From NCBI GenBank assembly GCA_964463915.1, contig CAYXEH010000003.1, positions 57,495-121,494 of the forward strand: DNA of 64,000 bases, written 5' to 3'. The notes under the pieces were generated by a model. That model was not told the DNA's origin. It ran no database searches and was given only the letters and a program-made list of their open reading frames with translations. The DNA comes from PUPG01 sp964463915 (GTDB lineage Bacteria > Bacteroidota > Bacteroidia > Bacteroidales > UBA7960). This document shows positions 53,475 to 62,812 of the stretch, one piece after another (position 1 is the stretch's first letter; every line of letters begins with the position of its first letter). The translations under genes and the position numbers were made by a program.

Positions 53475-54881
53475 TTACTTCCCGATACAGAACTTCCCGA
53501 AAATCTCTCCGAGAATCTCATCCGAGGTTACTTCACCGGTAATACTTCCAAGGTGATGCAGGGCCGAACGCAGGTCGATGGCCAGCAGGTCGCCGGGAAT
53601 CTGTTCATCAAGTCCTCTGCGGATGTCCACAATGGCTGTCGCGGTATGACTCAGGGCCTCATAATGCCTGATATTGGTTACAATGGTTCCTTCATCGCCA
53701 GCAGCGGAAACCTCTGCAGATTTCAGCAGACTGTCGGCGATCATGGAAATATTCTCTTTGCGTTTGGCCGAAACAAAAATAGTCTCCAGGTCGACCAGGT
53801 TGCGAAAATGGTGCGGAATCTCCTCCAGCAGGTCAATTTTGTTGGCAATAAGCACCAGTCGTTTGCCTTCCTCCTCATCCCCTACCTCTTTCCTGAATTC
53901 GGTGATGGTTTCCACGATCTCTTCCAGACTGGTTTCACTGGCATCGAACAGGTAAAGGATCACGCTGGCCATTCGTATCTTTTCATAGGTCCGTTCAATA
54001 CCCACAGATTCAATTTCATCCTGGCTATCCCGCAGTCCGGCCGTATCAATAAACCGGAAAGCCACCCCACTGAGGGTAATGGTATCCTCAATGGCATCGC
54101 GGGTGGTACCGGGAATCTCGCTGACAATGGCCCGCTCTTCATTCAGAAGGGCATTGAGCAGGGTCGATTTACCCACATTGGGCTTCCCGATAATGGCCAC
54201 GGGAATGCCGTTTTTCAGGACATTTCCCATGGAAAAGGATTCTCTGAGCCGGGCCACCTCATCGTCAATGTCATCCAGCAGGGAAGACAAAGCAGATCGG
54301 TCGGCAAACTCCACATCCTCCTCGCTGAAATCCAGTTCCAGCTCAATCAGTGAAGCAAACTCCAGCAATTTTTGCCTTAACTCCCTGATTCGATCGGAAA
54401 AATGCCCCCGCATTTGCCGCAAAGCCATCTTCCGGGAAGCCTCGGAATTTGAAGCGATCAGGTCAGCCACGGCTTCCGCCTGAGAAAGGTCCATACGTCC
54501 GTTCAGAAAGGCCCGCAAAGTAAACTCACCCGGACGGGCCATGCGTGCACCCTGGTCCATCATCAGTTTGAGGATCTGCTGCTGGATGTAAGGCGAGCCA
54601 TGACACGACACCTCCACCAGGTCATCTCCGGTATAGCTGTGGGGAGACACGAATTTGGTAAGCAATACTTCGTCAACTACCTCGTCTCCGTCTATGATCT
54701 GCCCCAGCAGCATGCGATGTGAAGCTGCCCGGCCCAGGCTCATCTCTTTGTTGCGGGGCAGAAAAAGCGCGGCTGCAATGGCCAGCGCTTTGGGTCCGGA
54801 TAATCGCAGTACGCTGATAGCGGCAGTTCCTGGTGCCGTGGCAGGGGCACAAATGGTTTCTGTCAGATCGTGAAACTGCAT
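53475..54881 (-). CDS. mnmE: tRNA uridine-5-carboxymethylaminomethyl modification GTPase MnmE
   Basis: 468-aa MnmE (TrmE), which with MnmG modifies wobble uridines of tRNAs. The N-terminal folate-binding domain starts DTICAPATAP-like (ETICAPATAPGTAAISVLR). The helical domain holds the embedded G domain with P-loop GKPNVGKST, EIPGTTRDAIEDT, DTAGLRDSQDE and NKIDLL. It ends in the invariant FCIGK whose Cys is needed for modification. ATG 54881 fits the family N-terminus; the longer frame to 54932 adds unrelated residues. Confidence 0.96.
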   Translation of the reverse strand: MQFHDLTETICAPATAPGTAAISVLRLSGPKALAIAAALFLPRNKEMSLGRAASHRMLLGQIIDGDEVVDEVLLTKFVSPHSYTGDDLVEVSCHGSPYIQQQILKLMMDQGARMARPGEFTLRAFLNGRMDLSQAEAVADLIASNSEASRKMALRQMRGHFSDRIRELRQKLLEFASLIELELDFSEEDVEFADRSALSSLLDDIDDEVARLRESFSMGNVLKNGIPVAIIGKPNVGKSTLLNALLNEERAIVSEIPGTTRDAIEDTITLSGVAFRFIDTAGLRDSQDEIESVGIERTYEKIRMASVILYLFDASETSLEEIVETITEFRKEVGDEEEGKRLVLIANKIDLLEEIPHHFRNLVDLETIFVSAKRKENISMIADSLLKSAEVSAAGDEGTIVTNIRHYEALSHTATAIVDIRRGLDEQIPGDLLAIDLRSALHHLGSITGEVTSDEILGEIFGKFCIGK

Positions 54882-54994
54882 AATAGAATTAATATGGATG
54901 ATGCGGCATATGCCTGTAACAAAAATACGCATTCCTGCCGATTTATCTTTTCAGCACAGTCTTACAAACCTCATCATCTTTATGGAATGATTTG

Positions 54995-55002
54995 TATATT
55001 TG
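54995..55002 (+). promoter_or_regulatory. -7 element for sucD
   Basis: TATATTTG is a full match to TAnnTTTG, about 42 bases before the sucD ATG, so the gene probably has its own promoter. Confidence 0.5.
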
Positions 55003-55043
55003 GGATAATATTTTCAATGTCTGAATTTAAGCTATTATAAGTC

Positions 55044-55913
55044 ATGGGTGTACTGGTTAACAAAGATTCCAGGGTGATCGTTCAGGGATTCACCGGTTCT
55101 GAGGGCACGTTTCATGCCACACAGATGATCGAATACGGAACCAATGTGGTGGGCGGTGTAACCCCGGGCAAAGGGGGACAAACCCATCTTGAACTGCCCG
55201 TCTTCAACAGCGTGGGAGATGCAGTAAAAGAGGCCCGTGCCAATGTCAGCGTCATCTTCGTACCTCCCCCTTTTGCGGCTGATGCCATCATGGAGGCAGC
55301 TGATGCAGGTATTGAAGTCATTGTCTGCATTACCGAGGGGATCCCGGTTCAGGACATGCTGAAAGTACACGAATACCTGAAACCCCGGTCTTCCAGGCTG
55401 ATCGGGCCCAACTGCCCGGGTGTCATCACCCCGGGAGAGGCCAAAGTGGGCATCATGCCTGGTTTTATTCATCAAAAGGGAAACATTGGCATTGTGTCAC
55501 GTTCCGGAACCCTCACTTATGAAGCGGTAGACCAGGTAACCAAGGCAGAACTGGGGCAATCGACCTGCATCGGCATCGGGGGTGACCCCATCCCCGGTAC
55601 ATCCATGAAAGAGGCTGTTGAGTTGCTCATGAATGATCCGGATACAGAAGTCATCATCATGATCGGTGAAATCGGCGGAGGCATGGAGGCGGAAGCAGCC
55701 CGTTTTATTCGCGACCACGGCACCAAGCCGGTGGTGAGCTTCATCGCAGGGGCCACTGCCCCCAAAGGACGCACAATGGGACATGCCGGGGCCATCATTG
55801 GCGGGAAAGCCGATACCGCAGAAGCCAAAAAGGAGATCCTGAAAGAGTGTGGGGTGCACGTGGTGGAATCACCGGCCGACATCGGAAAAACCGTCCAGCA
55901 AATCCTTGCTTAG
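55044..55913 (+). CDS. sucD: Succinyl-CoA synthetase alpha subunit
   Basis: 289-aa SucD: CoA-binding Rossmann domain (VIVQGFTGSEGTFHATQMIEYG), GVTPGKGG, LIGPNCPGVITPGEAKVGIMPG, SRSGTLTYEAV, TCIGIGGDPIPGT, and the phosphohistidine segment GHAGAIIGG. It catalyses interconversion of succinyl-CoA and succinate with ATP or GTP formation, together with SucC. No sucC lies next to it, although the two are usually adjacent. Its own promoter supports a separate transcription unit. Confidence 0.96.
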   Translation: MGVLVNKDSRVIVQGFTGSEGTFHATQMIEYGTNVVGGVTPGKGGQTHLELPVFNSVGDAVKEARANVSVIFVPPPFAADAIMEAADAGIEVIVCITEGIPVQDMLKVHEYLKPRSSRLIGPNCPGVITPGEAKVGIMPGFIHQKGNIGIVSRSGTLTYEAVDQVTKAELGQSTCIGIGGDPIPGTSMKEAVELLMNDPDTEVIIMIGEIGGGMEAEAARFIRDHGTKPVVSFIAGATAPKGRTMGHAGAIIGGKADTAEAKKEILKECGVHVVESPADIGKTVQQILA

Positions 55914-55935
55914 GCAGCAGCTTTCCAACTTATTC

Positions 55936-57399
55936 TTATTCCTCTTCCTCAATGGGGACGTATTGCAGTGCCCCGATATCCGGCGGCAGCAGACGTTCGT
56001 TACCGAAAAGGTCATAGGGGATGCCACTGCCGATCTCCGGCTTACCCTCACCAATAGCGGGAGATTCTTCCGTCAGCCGAAAGTCAGGTATTTCGTTGTT
56101 ATTAAATAACGGATCTTCATTCACCAGGGTATTGATGAAAGCAGAAGAGGAGGTATCCAGCTCTGTTGCACGAATCAGGCAATGGTCAAAAGTGAAATCA
56201 ACAGCTGTTTCCTCATACAGGTTGAACCCGATCTCCTCCCTGTTATTACCATATATTATGCTGTTCCCGAAATACAATCGCTCAAACGGACGCAGTTGCA
56301 CATTGCCGTCCAAATCCTCATAAAAATTATTGATCATCACCGAAGGGGTGTCCCGGACATCGGTATTGTAGTAATTGGCCACGGTGAGATGCCGGAAATC
56401 GTAACGTCCGCCCAGGGCCAGCACCATGGCATGCTGGCCGCAATTCGTAATGGCTGTGTTCTCTGCCTCCACGTAACTTCCCTGGGCAAGCAGACCTGTC
56501 AGCTGCATGTTTCTGATCTGGGTGTTCCTGAGTGTCAATGTGGGATCCACAGCACTACCCAGGGTATCCACGTGCAAGCCTACTGTTCCGTTTTTGATGA
56601 CAGCGTGTTCAATCTCATGGTCACGGCTGGTGGCTGTCAGCCATATCCTCCCCCATTGTCCGGGCTGATCGCGGTAGAAAGACTCCAGCCTGTCGCCCTG
56701 GATGGTGACCGGATGCTCCGCCGTGCCTTCCACTTTCAGCGTGGACCGCCCCAGAAAGATCAGACTGGCATTGTTATGCATATGAATACGGGCCCCTTCC
56801 CGGATCCGAAGTGTCGCCTCCGGGGCAACCACCGCCTGGCCATAAACCACATAGGGCAGGCCGGCCGTCCATTCTGTATCTGAATCGATGATATGATATT
56901 CGATTCCGCTTTCCGGATCGGTATAGTTGGGATGAATAAAACGGGCATCCTGCCCCCAGGTAACCAGTTTCACATCCCGGATATCCTGATTGACATTGAA
57001 CACAATACTGTCGGTGATAGTCAATGGCAGTTCCTGGTTGACCGGGTCTACCGTAACCTCCACAAAAATGTAAAGGCTGTCACTGGCTTCAATCTCCACA
57101 TCCTCAATATGGGTCCCTGACCTTCCATCCACGTTCATCCGGTAATAGGATGCCGGGCCCCCGGCAAGGGAAACCGAATTGATCCGGACCCGGCGGTTAT
57201 GGTTATTGTACACCTTGAACGACCGGGTAGATGAACCGCGGGTGGTAAATACCGTATCAAACAACAGGGAATCCTGAGAAAAATCAAGCTCGATAGAAGG
57301 ATCAGTATCAAATCCATCATCTCTGCATGAAAAGAAAGCACTGCCGGTAAGGCAAATTAAGATAAGAAACAGAAAGGGACGCAACAGGCGCATAAACAT
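55936..57399 (-). CDS. Right-handed beta-helix lipoprotein, hypothetical
   Basis: 487-aa lipoprotein (lipobox SAFFSCRDD, Cys about residue 25). An N-terminal Ig-like beta domain (LDFSQDSLLFDTVFTTRGSSTRSFKVYN to VTVDPVNQ) is followed by parallel beta-helix coils (about 190-430; RIREGARIHMHNNASLIFLGRSTLKVEGT, HAVIKNGTVGLHVDTLG). It ends with a NPAIG-like EESPAIGEGKPEIG and DIGALQYVP repeat-cap. Common in Bacteroidota as surface or periplasmic proteins; no catalytic residues can be assigned. Convergent with sucD. Confidence 0.82.
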   Translation of the reverse strand: MFMRLLRPFLFLILICLTGSAFFSCRDDGFDTDPSIELDFSQDSLLFDTVFTTRGSSTRSFKVYNNHNRRVRINSVSLAGGPASYYRMNVDGRSGTHIEDVEIEASDSLYIFVEVTVDPVNQELPLTITDSIVFNVNQDIRDVKLVTWGQDARFIHPNYTDPESGIEYHIIDSDTEWTAGLPYVVYGQAVVAPEATLRIREGARIHMHNNASLIFLGRSTLKVEGTAEHPVTIQGDRLESFYRDQPGQWGRIWLTATSRDHEIEHAVIKNGTVGLHVDTLGSAVDPTLTLRNTQIRNMQLTGLLAQGSYVEAENTAITNCGQHAMVLALGGRYDFRHLTVANYYNTDVRDTPSVMINNFYEDLDGNVQLRPFERLYFGNSIIYGNNREEIGFNLYEETAVDFTFDHCLIRATELDTSSSAFINTLVNEDPLFNNNEIPDFRLTEESPAIGEGKPEIGSGIPYDLFGNERLLPPDIGALQYVPIEEEE

Positions 57400-57465
57400 G
57401 GATTTCGGGATCCGTCAATAATAACGCAAAGGTTCCGCTGATGGTATAAAAAATAGACAAAATCG

Positions 57466-57495
57466 TTTGCAGCAAGCAAAATTAATGTATTTTTG
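57466..57495 (+). promoter_or_regulatory. Full -33/-7 promoter for the TPR-ribH-fmt operon
   Basis: TTTG (57466-57469), an 18-base spacer, then TATTTTTG (57488-57495). Both boxes match the Bacteroidota consensus. Predicted transcription start about 57502, only some 14 bases before the ATG. Confidence 0.7.
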
Positions 57496-57515
57496 CAGCC
57501 TAAAATAAGTTCACC

Positions 57516-58202
57516 ATGGCAAAAAGCAAAAAAAAGAAAGACAACGACAACATTGTAGCGGTTGAGGAAGCCCTCAGTAAATCAGAACAGTTTATTGAGC
57601 GCCATCAGAATACCATTATTTACACAGTGGGCATTATTGTGATCCTCATCGCAGGCTATATAGGCTATACTCGCTTTATCCTGGAACCCAGGGAACAGGA
57701 AGCACTTTCTGAAATGTTCATGGCTCAGAGTTATTTTGAGCAGGAGGAATATGAACAGGCACTGGAAGGTGATGCAGAATACCCTGGATTTCTGGATATC
57801 ATTTCTGATTACCGGATGACCAGTGCTTCAAATCTGGCTCGTTTTTATGCGGGCGTCAGCCTGATCAGGCTCGGTGAACTGGAGGACGGCATTGACCAAT
57901 TGGATAGTTTCCGCAAACGCGACCAACTACTCGGTGCAATGGCCTACGGTGCCATCGGTGACGCTTACTGGGAAATGGGTGAGCTGGAGGATGCCGCACG
58001 TGCTTATCGTCGGGCATACAATTATAAGCCCAACGACCTGACCACTCCCCTCTTCCTTTTCAAGGCAGGCAGGCTCTATGAAGAGATGGGCGATTATGAA
58101 GAAGCCCTCAGCCGTTATGAACAGATCCACAGGGAATACAGCGACAGCCATGAAGCCCGGGAAATCGAGAAGTACATTGCCCGCTTACAGGAAAAGAATT
58201 AA
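57516..58202 (+). CDS. YfgM-like membrane-anchored TPR protein
   Basis: 228-aa protein. A lysine-rich N-terminus (KSKKKKDND), one TM helix (TIIYTVGIIVILIAGYIGY, about 35-53), then periplasmic tetratricopeptide repeats (YGAIGDAYWEMGELEDAARAYRRAYN, LFKAGRLYEEMGDYEEALSRYEQI). Resembles YfgM-type proteins that work with the Sec translocon and periplasmic chaperones (inference). First gene of an operon with ribH (25-base gap) and fmt. Confidence 0.82.
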   Translation: MAKSKKKKDNDNIVAVEEALSKSEQFIERHQNTIIYTVGIIVILIAGYIGYTRFILEPREQEALSEMFMAQSYFEQEEYEQALEGDAEYPGFLDIISDYRMTSASNLARFYAGVSLIRLGELEDGIDQLDSFRKRDQLLGAMAYGAIGDAYWEMGELEDAARAYRRAYNYKPNDLTTPLFLFKAGRLYEEMGDYEEALSRYEQIHREYSDSHEAREIEKYIARLQEKN

Positions 58203-58227
58203 TCATACGGTCTAAAATACCTGCACC

Positions 58228-58740
58228 ATGTCTTCAAAGAAAAAGAACCTCTCTTCCTTTGAGGGGGCATCCGTTGCTGATGCCCGTGGGATGCGTTTCG
58301 GTATTGTCACTGCCGCATGGAACAAAGAGGTAACCGGTTCTCTGCTGAGAGGAGCCATCAGCACATTGGAAACACAGGGTGTGGATAAAGAACACATTCT
58401 GGTTTATGAAGTACCAGGCAGTTTTGAGCTGCCCCAGGGCGCATCTTTTATCATTGATAGTTTACAGCCCGATGCGGTTATTTGCCTGGGATGCGTCATC
58501 CAGGGCGAAACACGGCATTTTGAGTTTATCTCACAGTCAGTAGCGGATGGCTGCATGAACCTCAGCCTGAAAACCAATATCCCCGTTATCTTTGGTGTAC
58601 TGACCACAGAAAACCACGATCAGGCCATCCAGCGGGCCGGCGGCAAACATGGCAACAAAGGTGAGGAAGCCGCCTATACGGCCATTCAGATGGTGCACAT
58701 GAAACACATGCTGAAAAAGCAGAAAGGACAGCCTTCATAA
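58228..58740 (+). CDS. ribH: 6,7-dimethyl-8-ribityllumazine synthase
   Basis: 170-aa lumazine synthase, the penultimate step of riboflavin synthesis. Substrate-site motifs: FGIVTAAWNKEVTGSLLRGA, VYEVPGSFELPQGA, ICLGCVIQGETRHFEFIS (with catalytic His), IPVIFGVLTTENHDQAIQRAGGKHGNKG. Normal length plus a short N-terminal extension. Other riboflavin genes are not adjacent. Confidence 0.95.
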   Translation: MSSKKKNLSSFEGASVADARGMRFGIVTAAWNKEVTGSLLRGAISTLETQGVDKEHILVYEVPGSFELPQGASFIIDSLQPDAVICLGCVIQGETRHFEFISQSVADGCMNLSLKTNIPVIFGVLTTENHDQAIQRAGGKHGNKGEEAAYTAIQMVHMKHMLKKQKGQPS

Positions 58741-58754
58741 ACACGCAATGTATC

Positions 58755-59723
58755 ATGCAGCCCGACCGTTTGCGAATTGTTTTCATGGGAACCCCGGAAC
58801 TGGCTTCCCATATGCTCAGCACCATCCATGAAAACGGATACCAGGTTGCAGGGGTTGTTACTGCACCGGATCGTCCTGCCGGCAGGGGGAGAAAGATCAA
58901 ACATTCACCGGTTAAACAATACGCCCTGGAGCAGGGTTTACGGGTTATGCAACCCACCAATCTCAAATCACCTGAATTTATTGAAGAATTAAGCGGCCTG
59001 AAACCTGACCTTCAGGTTGTTGTGGCTTTTCGCATGTTACCAAAAGCAGTCTGGTCAATTCCTTCCATTGCCACCTTTAACCTCCATGCATCACTTTTAC
59101 CGGATTACCGTGGAGCGGCCCCCATTAACCACGCCATCATTAATGGAGAAAAAGAAACCGGGGTAACCACCTTTGTCATTGATGACAAGATCGACACGGG
59201 GCAGATCCTGTTCCGGGAGAAGATCATCATAGACGAATTTGAAACAGCAGGCAGTCTCCATGAAAAGGTTAAGCAAACCGGGGGCCCCCTTATTCTTAAA
59301 ACCATTGATGCCCTGGCTGAAAACAAGGTGCGGCCCGTAAAGCAGACCACATTGATCAGTGACCCGGATACATTGAATAAGGCACCCAAAATCTTCAAAG
59401 AGGACTGCCGTATCAACTGGAACCAACCATGCAGGCAGGTAGTCAACCACATACATGGCCTCAGTCCGGTTCCCGGTGCTTTTACCGAGTATCCGGTTTC
59501 GGGAGAAAACACAATTCAGATAAAGATTCTCGAGGCAAGACCCCTGGAGACAGTTCATGGCCATCAGCCCGGAACCCTTCTTACTGACAACAAAACCTAC
59601 ATCCATTTTGCCGCGACAGATGGTTTTGTAAAAGTACGCACCCTCCAGATTCCGGGGAAAAAACGGATGCAAACCGAAGAATTGCTTCGTGGATTCAATT
59701 TTCCAGCCCCCAATTTGCGGTAA
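58755..59723 (+). CDS. fmt: Methionyl-tRNA formyltransferase
   Basis: 322-aa Fmt, which formylates initiator Met-tRNA using 10-formyl-THF. Landmarks: IVFMGTPELASHML, VTAPDRPAGRGRKIKHSPVK, the catalytic region FNLHASLLPDYRGAAPINHAIINGEKETGVT (Asn, His and the later Asp in DDKIDTGQI), and a C-terminal OB domain (VNHIHGLSPVPGAFTEY). Normal length. The start 58755 follows ribH by 14 bases. Confidence 0.96.
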   Translation: MQPDRLRIVFMGTPELASHMLSTIHENGYQVAGVVTAPDRPAGRGRKIKHSPVKQYALEQGLRVMQPTNLKSPEFIEELSGLKPDLQVVVAFRMLPKAVWSIPSIATFNLHASLLPDYRGAAPINHAIINGEKETGVTTFVIDDKIDTGQILFREKIIIDEFETAGSLHEKVKQTGGPLILKTIDALAENKVRPVKQTTLISDPDTLNKAPKIFKEDCRINWNQPCRQVVNHIHGLSPVPGAFTEYPVSGENTIQIKILEARPLETVHGHQPGTLLTDNKTYIHFAATDGFVKVRTLQIPGKKRMQTEELLRGFNFPAPNLR

Positions 59724-59741
59724 ATTCTGCCCGGGATCACC

Positions 59742-59753
59742 GGAAAATTTTCC
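59742..59753. repeat. Perfect 12-bp palindrome in the fmt-HU gap
   Basis: GGAAAATTTTCC, extended on both sides to CCGG...CCCGG with one extra C. Flanked by a direct repeat ATC(A/T)CCGGAAAA at 59736-59747 and 59759-59770. Possibly a transcription end structure of fmt or a protein-binding site. Confidence 0.4.
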
Positions 59754-59798
59754 CGGAATCTCCGGAAAAGGCCGAAAAAACAGGATATTTGGCCTTAG

Positions 59799-59830
59799 TT
59801 ATTAACAAAAACCCCATTTTTATTAACAAA
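59799..59830. repeat. Direct repeat upstream of the HU promoter
   Basis: TTATTAACAAA occurs at 59799-59809 and 59820-59830, start to start 21 bases, i.e. two turns of the helix. It lies about 60-90 bases upstream of the predicted HU transcription start, suggesting a tandem binding site for a regulator. Confidence 0.45.
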
Positions 59831-59853
59831 GGCCCAGTTTTCCCCCGTTAAAC

Positions 59854-59883
59854 TTGCATTTTCTGGGAAATAACCTATATTTG
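59854..59883 (+). promoter_or_regulatory. Full -33/-7 promoter for the HU gene
   Basis: TTG (59854-59856), 19-base spacer, TATATTTG followed by C (59876-59883): both Bacteroidota boxes are present with good spacing. Predicted start near 59890, giving a leader of about 50 bases. Confidence 0.7.
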
Positions 59884-59937
59884 CATTGGTTAATGGAAGC
59901 TATCTGACTATTTTTTAACCAAAAAAACAAAAAAGAG

Positions 59938-60210
59938 ATGAACAAAGCAGAATTAATTGATGCAATTGCATCGGAAGCGAATCTTACGAAAGCAGACGCC
60001 AAAAGAGCACTTGACGCCTTCATCGATTCCACTACCACGGCATTGAAAAAAGGTGACAGAGTAGCCCTGGTTGGCTTCGGATCTTTCTCTGTTTCGAAAA
60101 GAGAGGCGCGCAAAGGCCGTAATCCGCAAAGCGGTAAGGAAATTACCATCCCCGCTAAAAAAGTGGTTAAATTCAAAGCCGGTGCCGAGCTTGCTGACAA
60201 AGTGAAGTAA
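59938..60210 (+). CDS. HU family DNA-binding protein
   Basis: 90-aa nucleoid protein: MNKAELIDAIASEANLTKAD, a helical dimerisation half, VALVGFGSFSVSKREARKGRNPQSG with the GRNPQ beta-arm that intercalates DNA at the Pro, and C-terminal PAKKVVKFKAGAELADKVK. Length is exactly HU-like. Strong promoter and terminator suggest high expression as a single gene. Confidence 0.97.
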   Translation: MNKAELIDAIASEANLTKADAKRALDAFIDSTTTALKKGDRVALVGFGSFSVSKREARKGRNPQSGKEITIPAKKVVKFKAGAELADKVK

Positions 60211-60232
60211 AGACCGCCTTTCGAAATGAATC

Positions 60233-60265
60233 AAAAGCCCTGGTATTTCCACCGGGGCTTTTTTT
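60233..60265 (+). terminator. Rho-independent terminator after HU
   Basis: AAAAGCCCTGG (60233-60243) pairs with CCGGGGCTTTT (60252-60262, one G-U pair) around an 8-base loop, followed by a T run to 60265. Confidence 0.88.
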
Positions 60266-60353
60266 ATAGGATTAGAGTGATTATTTTTAACTTTGAAGCA
60301 GTTCCTTAGCCTTATCTTATTACAGGGGATTATTCAACAAACAATGGCATCGC

Positions 60354-61324
60354 ATGGACACAGAAAAAAAACGTGCACAGTTTGACCCCAGCGGAGTGGG
60401 AAATAAAAACAACAACATTTTCGGTCTGCCTTTCGAGGTGGAGGAATCCCGGCTGGTGTTCATCCCCGTGCCGTGGGATGTTACCGTAACCAATACAAAA
60501 GGAGCTGCAGAGGGGCCTCGGAACATTTTCTCCAGTTCTTTCCAGATCGACCTCTACGATCCCCTGGTACCCGGTGCCTGGAAAGCAGGGATGGCCATGG
60601 AGCAGATCGATCCTGCCATCATCTCTACCAACCAGCAGGTCAGGCTGCAGGCAGAACAGGTAATCCGTTTTCTGGAAGATGGGGGTGATGTAGATGAAAA
60701 CGGGCATATTCAGGAGCTGATCCGTTCGGTCAACAAGGCCTGTGAATATCTCGCCCTCACCCTGGAGAAGTCCACTCTTCAGTACCTGGAAAACAACCAG
60801 TTGCCTTTTATGATCGGCGGGGATCACAGCTGTACTACGGGTCAGATCCGGGCACTGGCAAGGGAGAATGAATTCGGCATCCTGCAAATCGATGCCCATG
60901 CCGACATGCGTGAGGATTACCAGGGATTCACCCACTCACATGCATCAGTCATGCACCATGCACTCGGGACCGAAGGAGTGACACAAATTGTCCAGGTGGG
61001 AATCCGCGAATTGTGTAATGAAGAGGTGCAGGTCATCTCACAAAATCACAAAAAGGTGAAAACCTATTTCGACCATGACCTGCATGAACGCTTATTTGAA
61101 GGAGAAAAATGGGCAGATATCTGCACAGAAATTATTGAAAAACTTCCCGATAATATTTATATTACTTTTGATGTGGATGGACTGGAACCTTCTCTTTGCC
61201 CGGGTACAGGAACCCCCGTTCCCGGCGGATTGTCTTTCAACCAGGCCATTTACCTGTTGGAAACCGCCATGAAAAATGGCAAGCGGATCATCGGAGCTGA
61301 CCTGGTGGAAACCGGTCCTACCCC
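60354..61324 (+). CDS. Arginase/agmatinase/formiminoglutamase family hydrolase, 3' end lost in gap
   Basis: 323 residues of a ureohydrolase. Manganese ligands are visible in MIGGDHSCT, LQIDAHADMRED and TFDVDGLEPSLCPGTGTPVPGGLSF. The N-terminal VPWDVTVTNTKGAAEGPRNI is typical. It hydrolyses a guanidino or formimino compound such as agmatine or formiminoglutamate; sequence alone does not decide which. About 30 C-terminal residues are missing in the N run. Its ATG is 150 bases after HU. Confidence 0.88.
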
Positions 61325-61424
61325 NNNNNNNNNNNNNNNNNNNNNNNNNNNNNNNNNNNNNNNNNNNNNNNNNNNNNNNNNNNNNNNNNNNNNNNNNNNN
61401 NNNNNNNNNNNNNNNNNNNNNNNN
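61325..61424. other. Scaffold gap of 100 N
   Basis: Exactly 100 N of unknown true size, again between the 3' ends of two convergent and nearly complete genes. Confidence 0.99.
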
Positions 61425-62800
61425 AATTGCCTGAAACGATCTCCGCGCTCCTCAAAATTGCGGAAGGCATCGTAACTGGGTGCTGCCGGAGACAATAGAC
61501 AAATCTTCCCTTCCGGGGTTTTTGCAAAGGCCTGACGAACCCCCTCGTCAAAGTTCTCAGCCATAATACAATCTTTTTGCTGAAATCCTGTTAACCCGGA
61601 GGCAATGGCCAGCATACGCCGGCCGGCTTCCCCGGTAAACACTATGGTCTGTACAGGAGCAGCAGCCAAAAAGCGGAGCAACGGACCATAAGCCACTCCC
61701 CGGTCCTTCCCGCCAAGAATCAGCACAGATACCTCAGGTAAAGCCCTGACCGCAGCCATAGCGGCTTCAGGAATGGTGGCAATTGAATCATTGTAAAACT
61801 GCTTCCCCCGGTAAGTTCCAACGTACTCAAGGCGATGAGGCAGTCCTTTAAAACCGGCCACCGCAGATGCAACCCTTTCTTTTGACACCCCTTTCAGAAT
61901 AGCCGCCCCTACGGCAGCAGCAATATTCTTCAGGTTATGTTTGCCGGGCAACAACCGGTCATGACATACCTGTTCGATCACCAACGGCTCCTGCCCGCTA
62001 TTTGTAACAACGACCATATCCTCTCCCTGGCAATATACCCCACCGCTGTCCTCTTCCGGCTTACTGAGTTGTATCTGTTTTGACGGGATAGAAATGGCGG
62101 GGAGCACTTGGTTCAGCACAGGGTTTTCAGGATCATACAGAAAATACTCATTCATGTCCTGCCACCTGAAAATATTCATCTTGGCTTCCTGGTAGGCAGC
62201 AAAAGACCGGTAGTAATCAAGGTGCTCTTCAAAAATATTGAGCAATACAGCTACAGACGGGGAAACCGTCAGATGTTGCAACTGATGGCTGCTCAGTTCA
62301 AAAACCACGGTTACACCGGCATCCATTTCATCCAGCAAATCAAAACAGGGGATTCCGATATTGCCTGCCAGCAGTGCAGGTTGTCCCGCTTCCCTAAGAA
62401 TATGATACAAAAGACTGGCTGTTGTACTTTTTCCCTTGGTCCCGGTGATCCCCACCACCTGCTTTCTGAAAAAAGTGAGAAATAATTCAGTCTGAGAGGT
62501 GATACGGGCCTGGTGTGTGACATTATCCAACACATCGAAAGGTATTCCCGGTGAACGGATAATCACATCTGCCCCCGCCAACCCCTCCAGGTAATGGTCT
62601 CCAAGGAACCAGTCCACTGAAACATCTTCTGCGTATGAGCCCGGGGGCCTCGCGAGGGGGCGCTGATCGCATACTACAAGGGGCAAAGATGGCAGGTATT
62701 GACGTAAACGATGGTAAGTGGATTGTCCTTCACGGCCAAAACCAAGTATTGCCACCTTCTTCCCTTCGAAAAAATCATTGAATAATTGTTTGGATGTCAT
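61425..62800 (-). CDS. murD: UDP-MurNAc-L-Ala glutamate ligase (MurD; possibly the L-Glu-specific MurD2), 3' end in gap
   Basis: 458 residues from ATG 62800. Rossmann domain KVAILGFGREGQSTYHRL; IRSPGIP; ATP loop GITGTKGKSTTASLLYHIL; VVFELSSHQLQ; NIFEEHLDYY; FKGLPHRLEYVGTYRGKQFYNDSIATIPEA; C-terminal LSPAAPSYDAFRNFEERGDRF, which is close to the end of MurD. It joins glutamate to UDP-MurNAc-L-Ala. Because it directly follows a MurL-type epimerase gene (12 bases, or 3 from the GTG at 62809), it may be MurD2, which adds L-Glu. Plain D-Glu-adding MurD is the alternative. Confidence 0.88.
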
Positions 62801-62812
62801 ATCAGGCACGCA

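Noticed and set aside
53463..54353. 296-codon plus-strand ORF
   Set aside because: Antisense shadow of mnmE.
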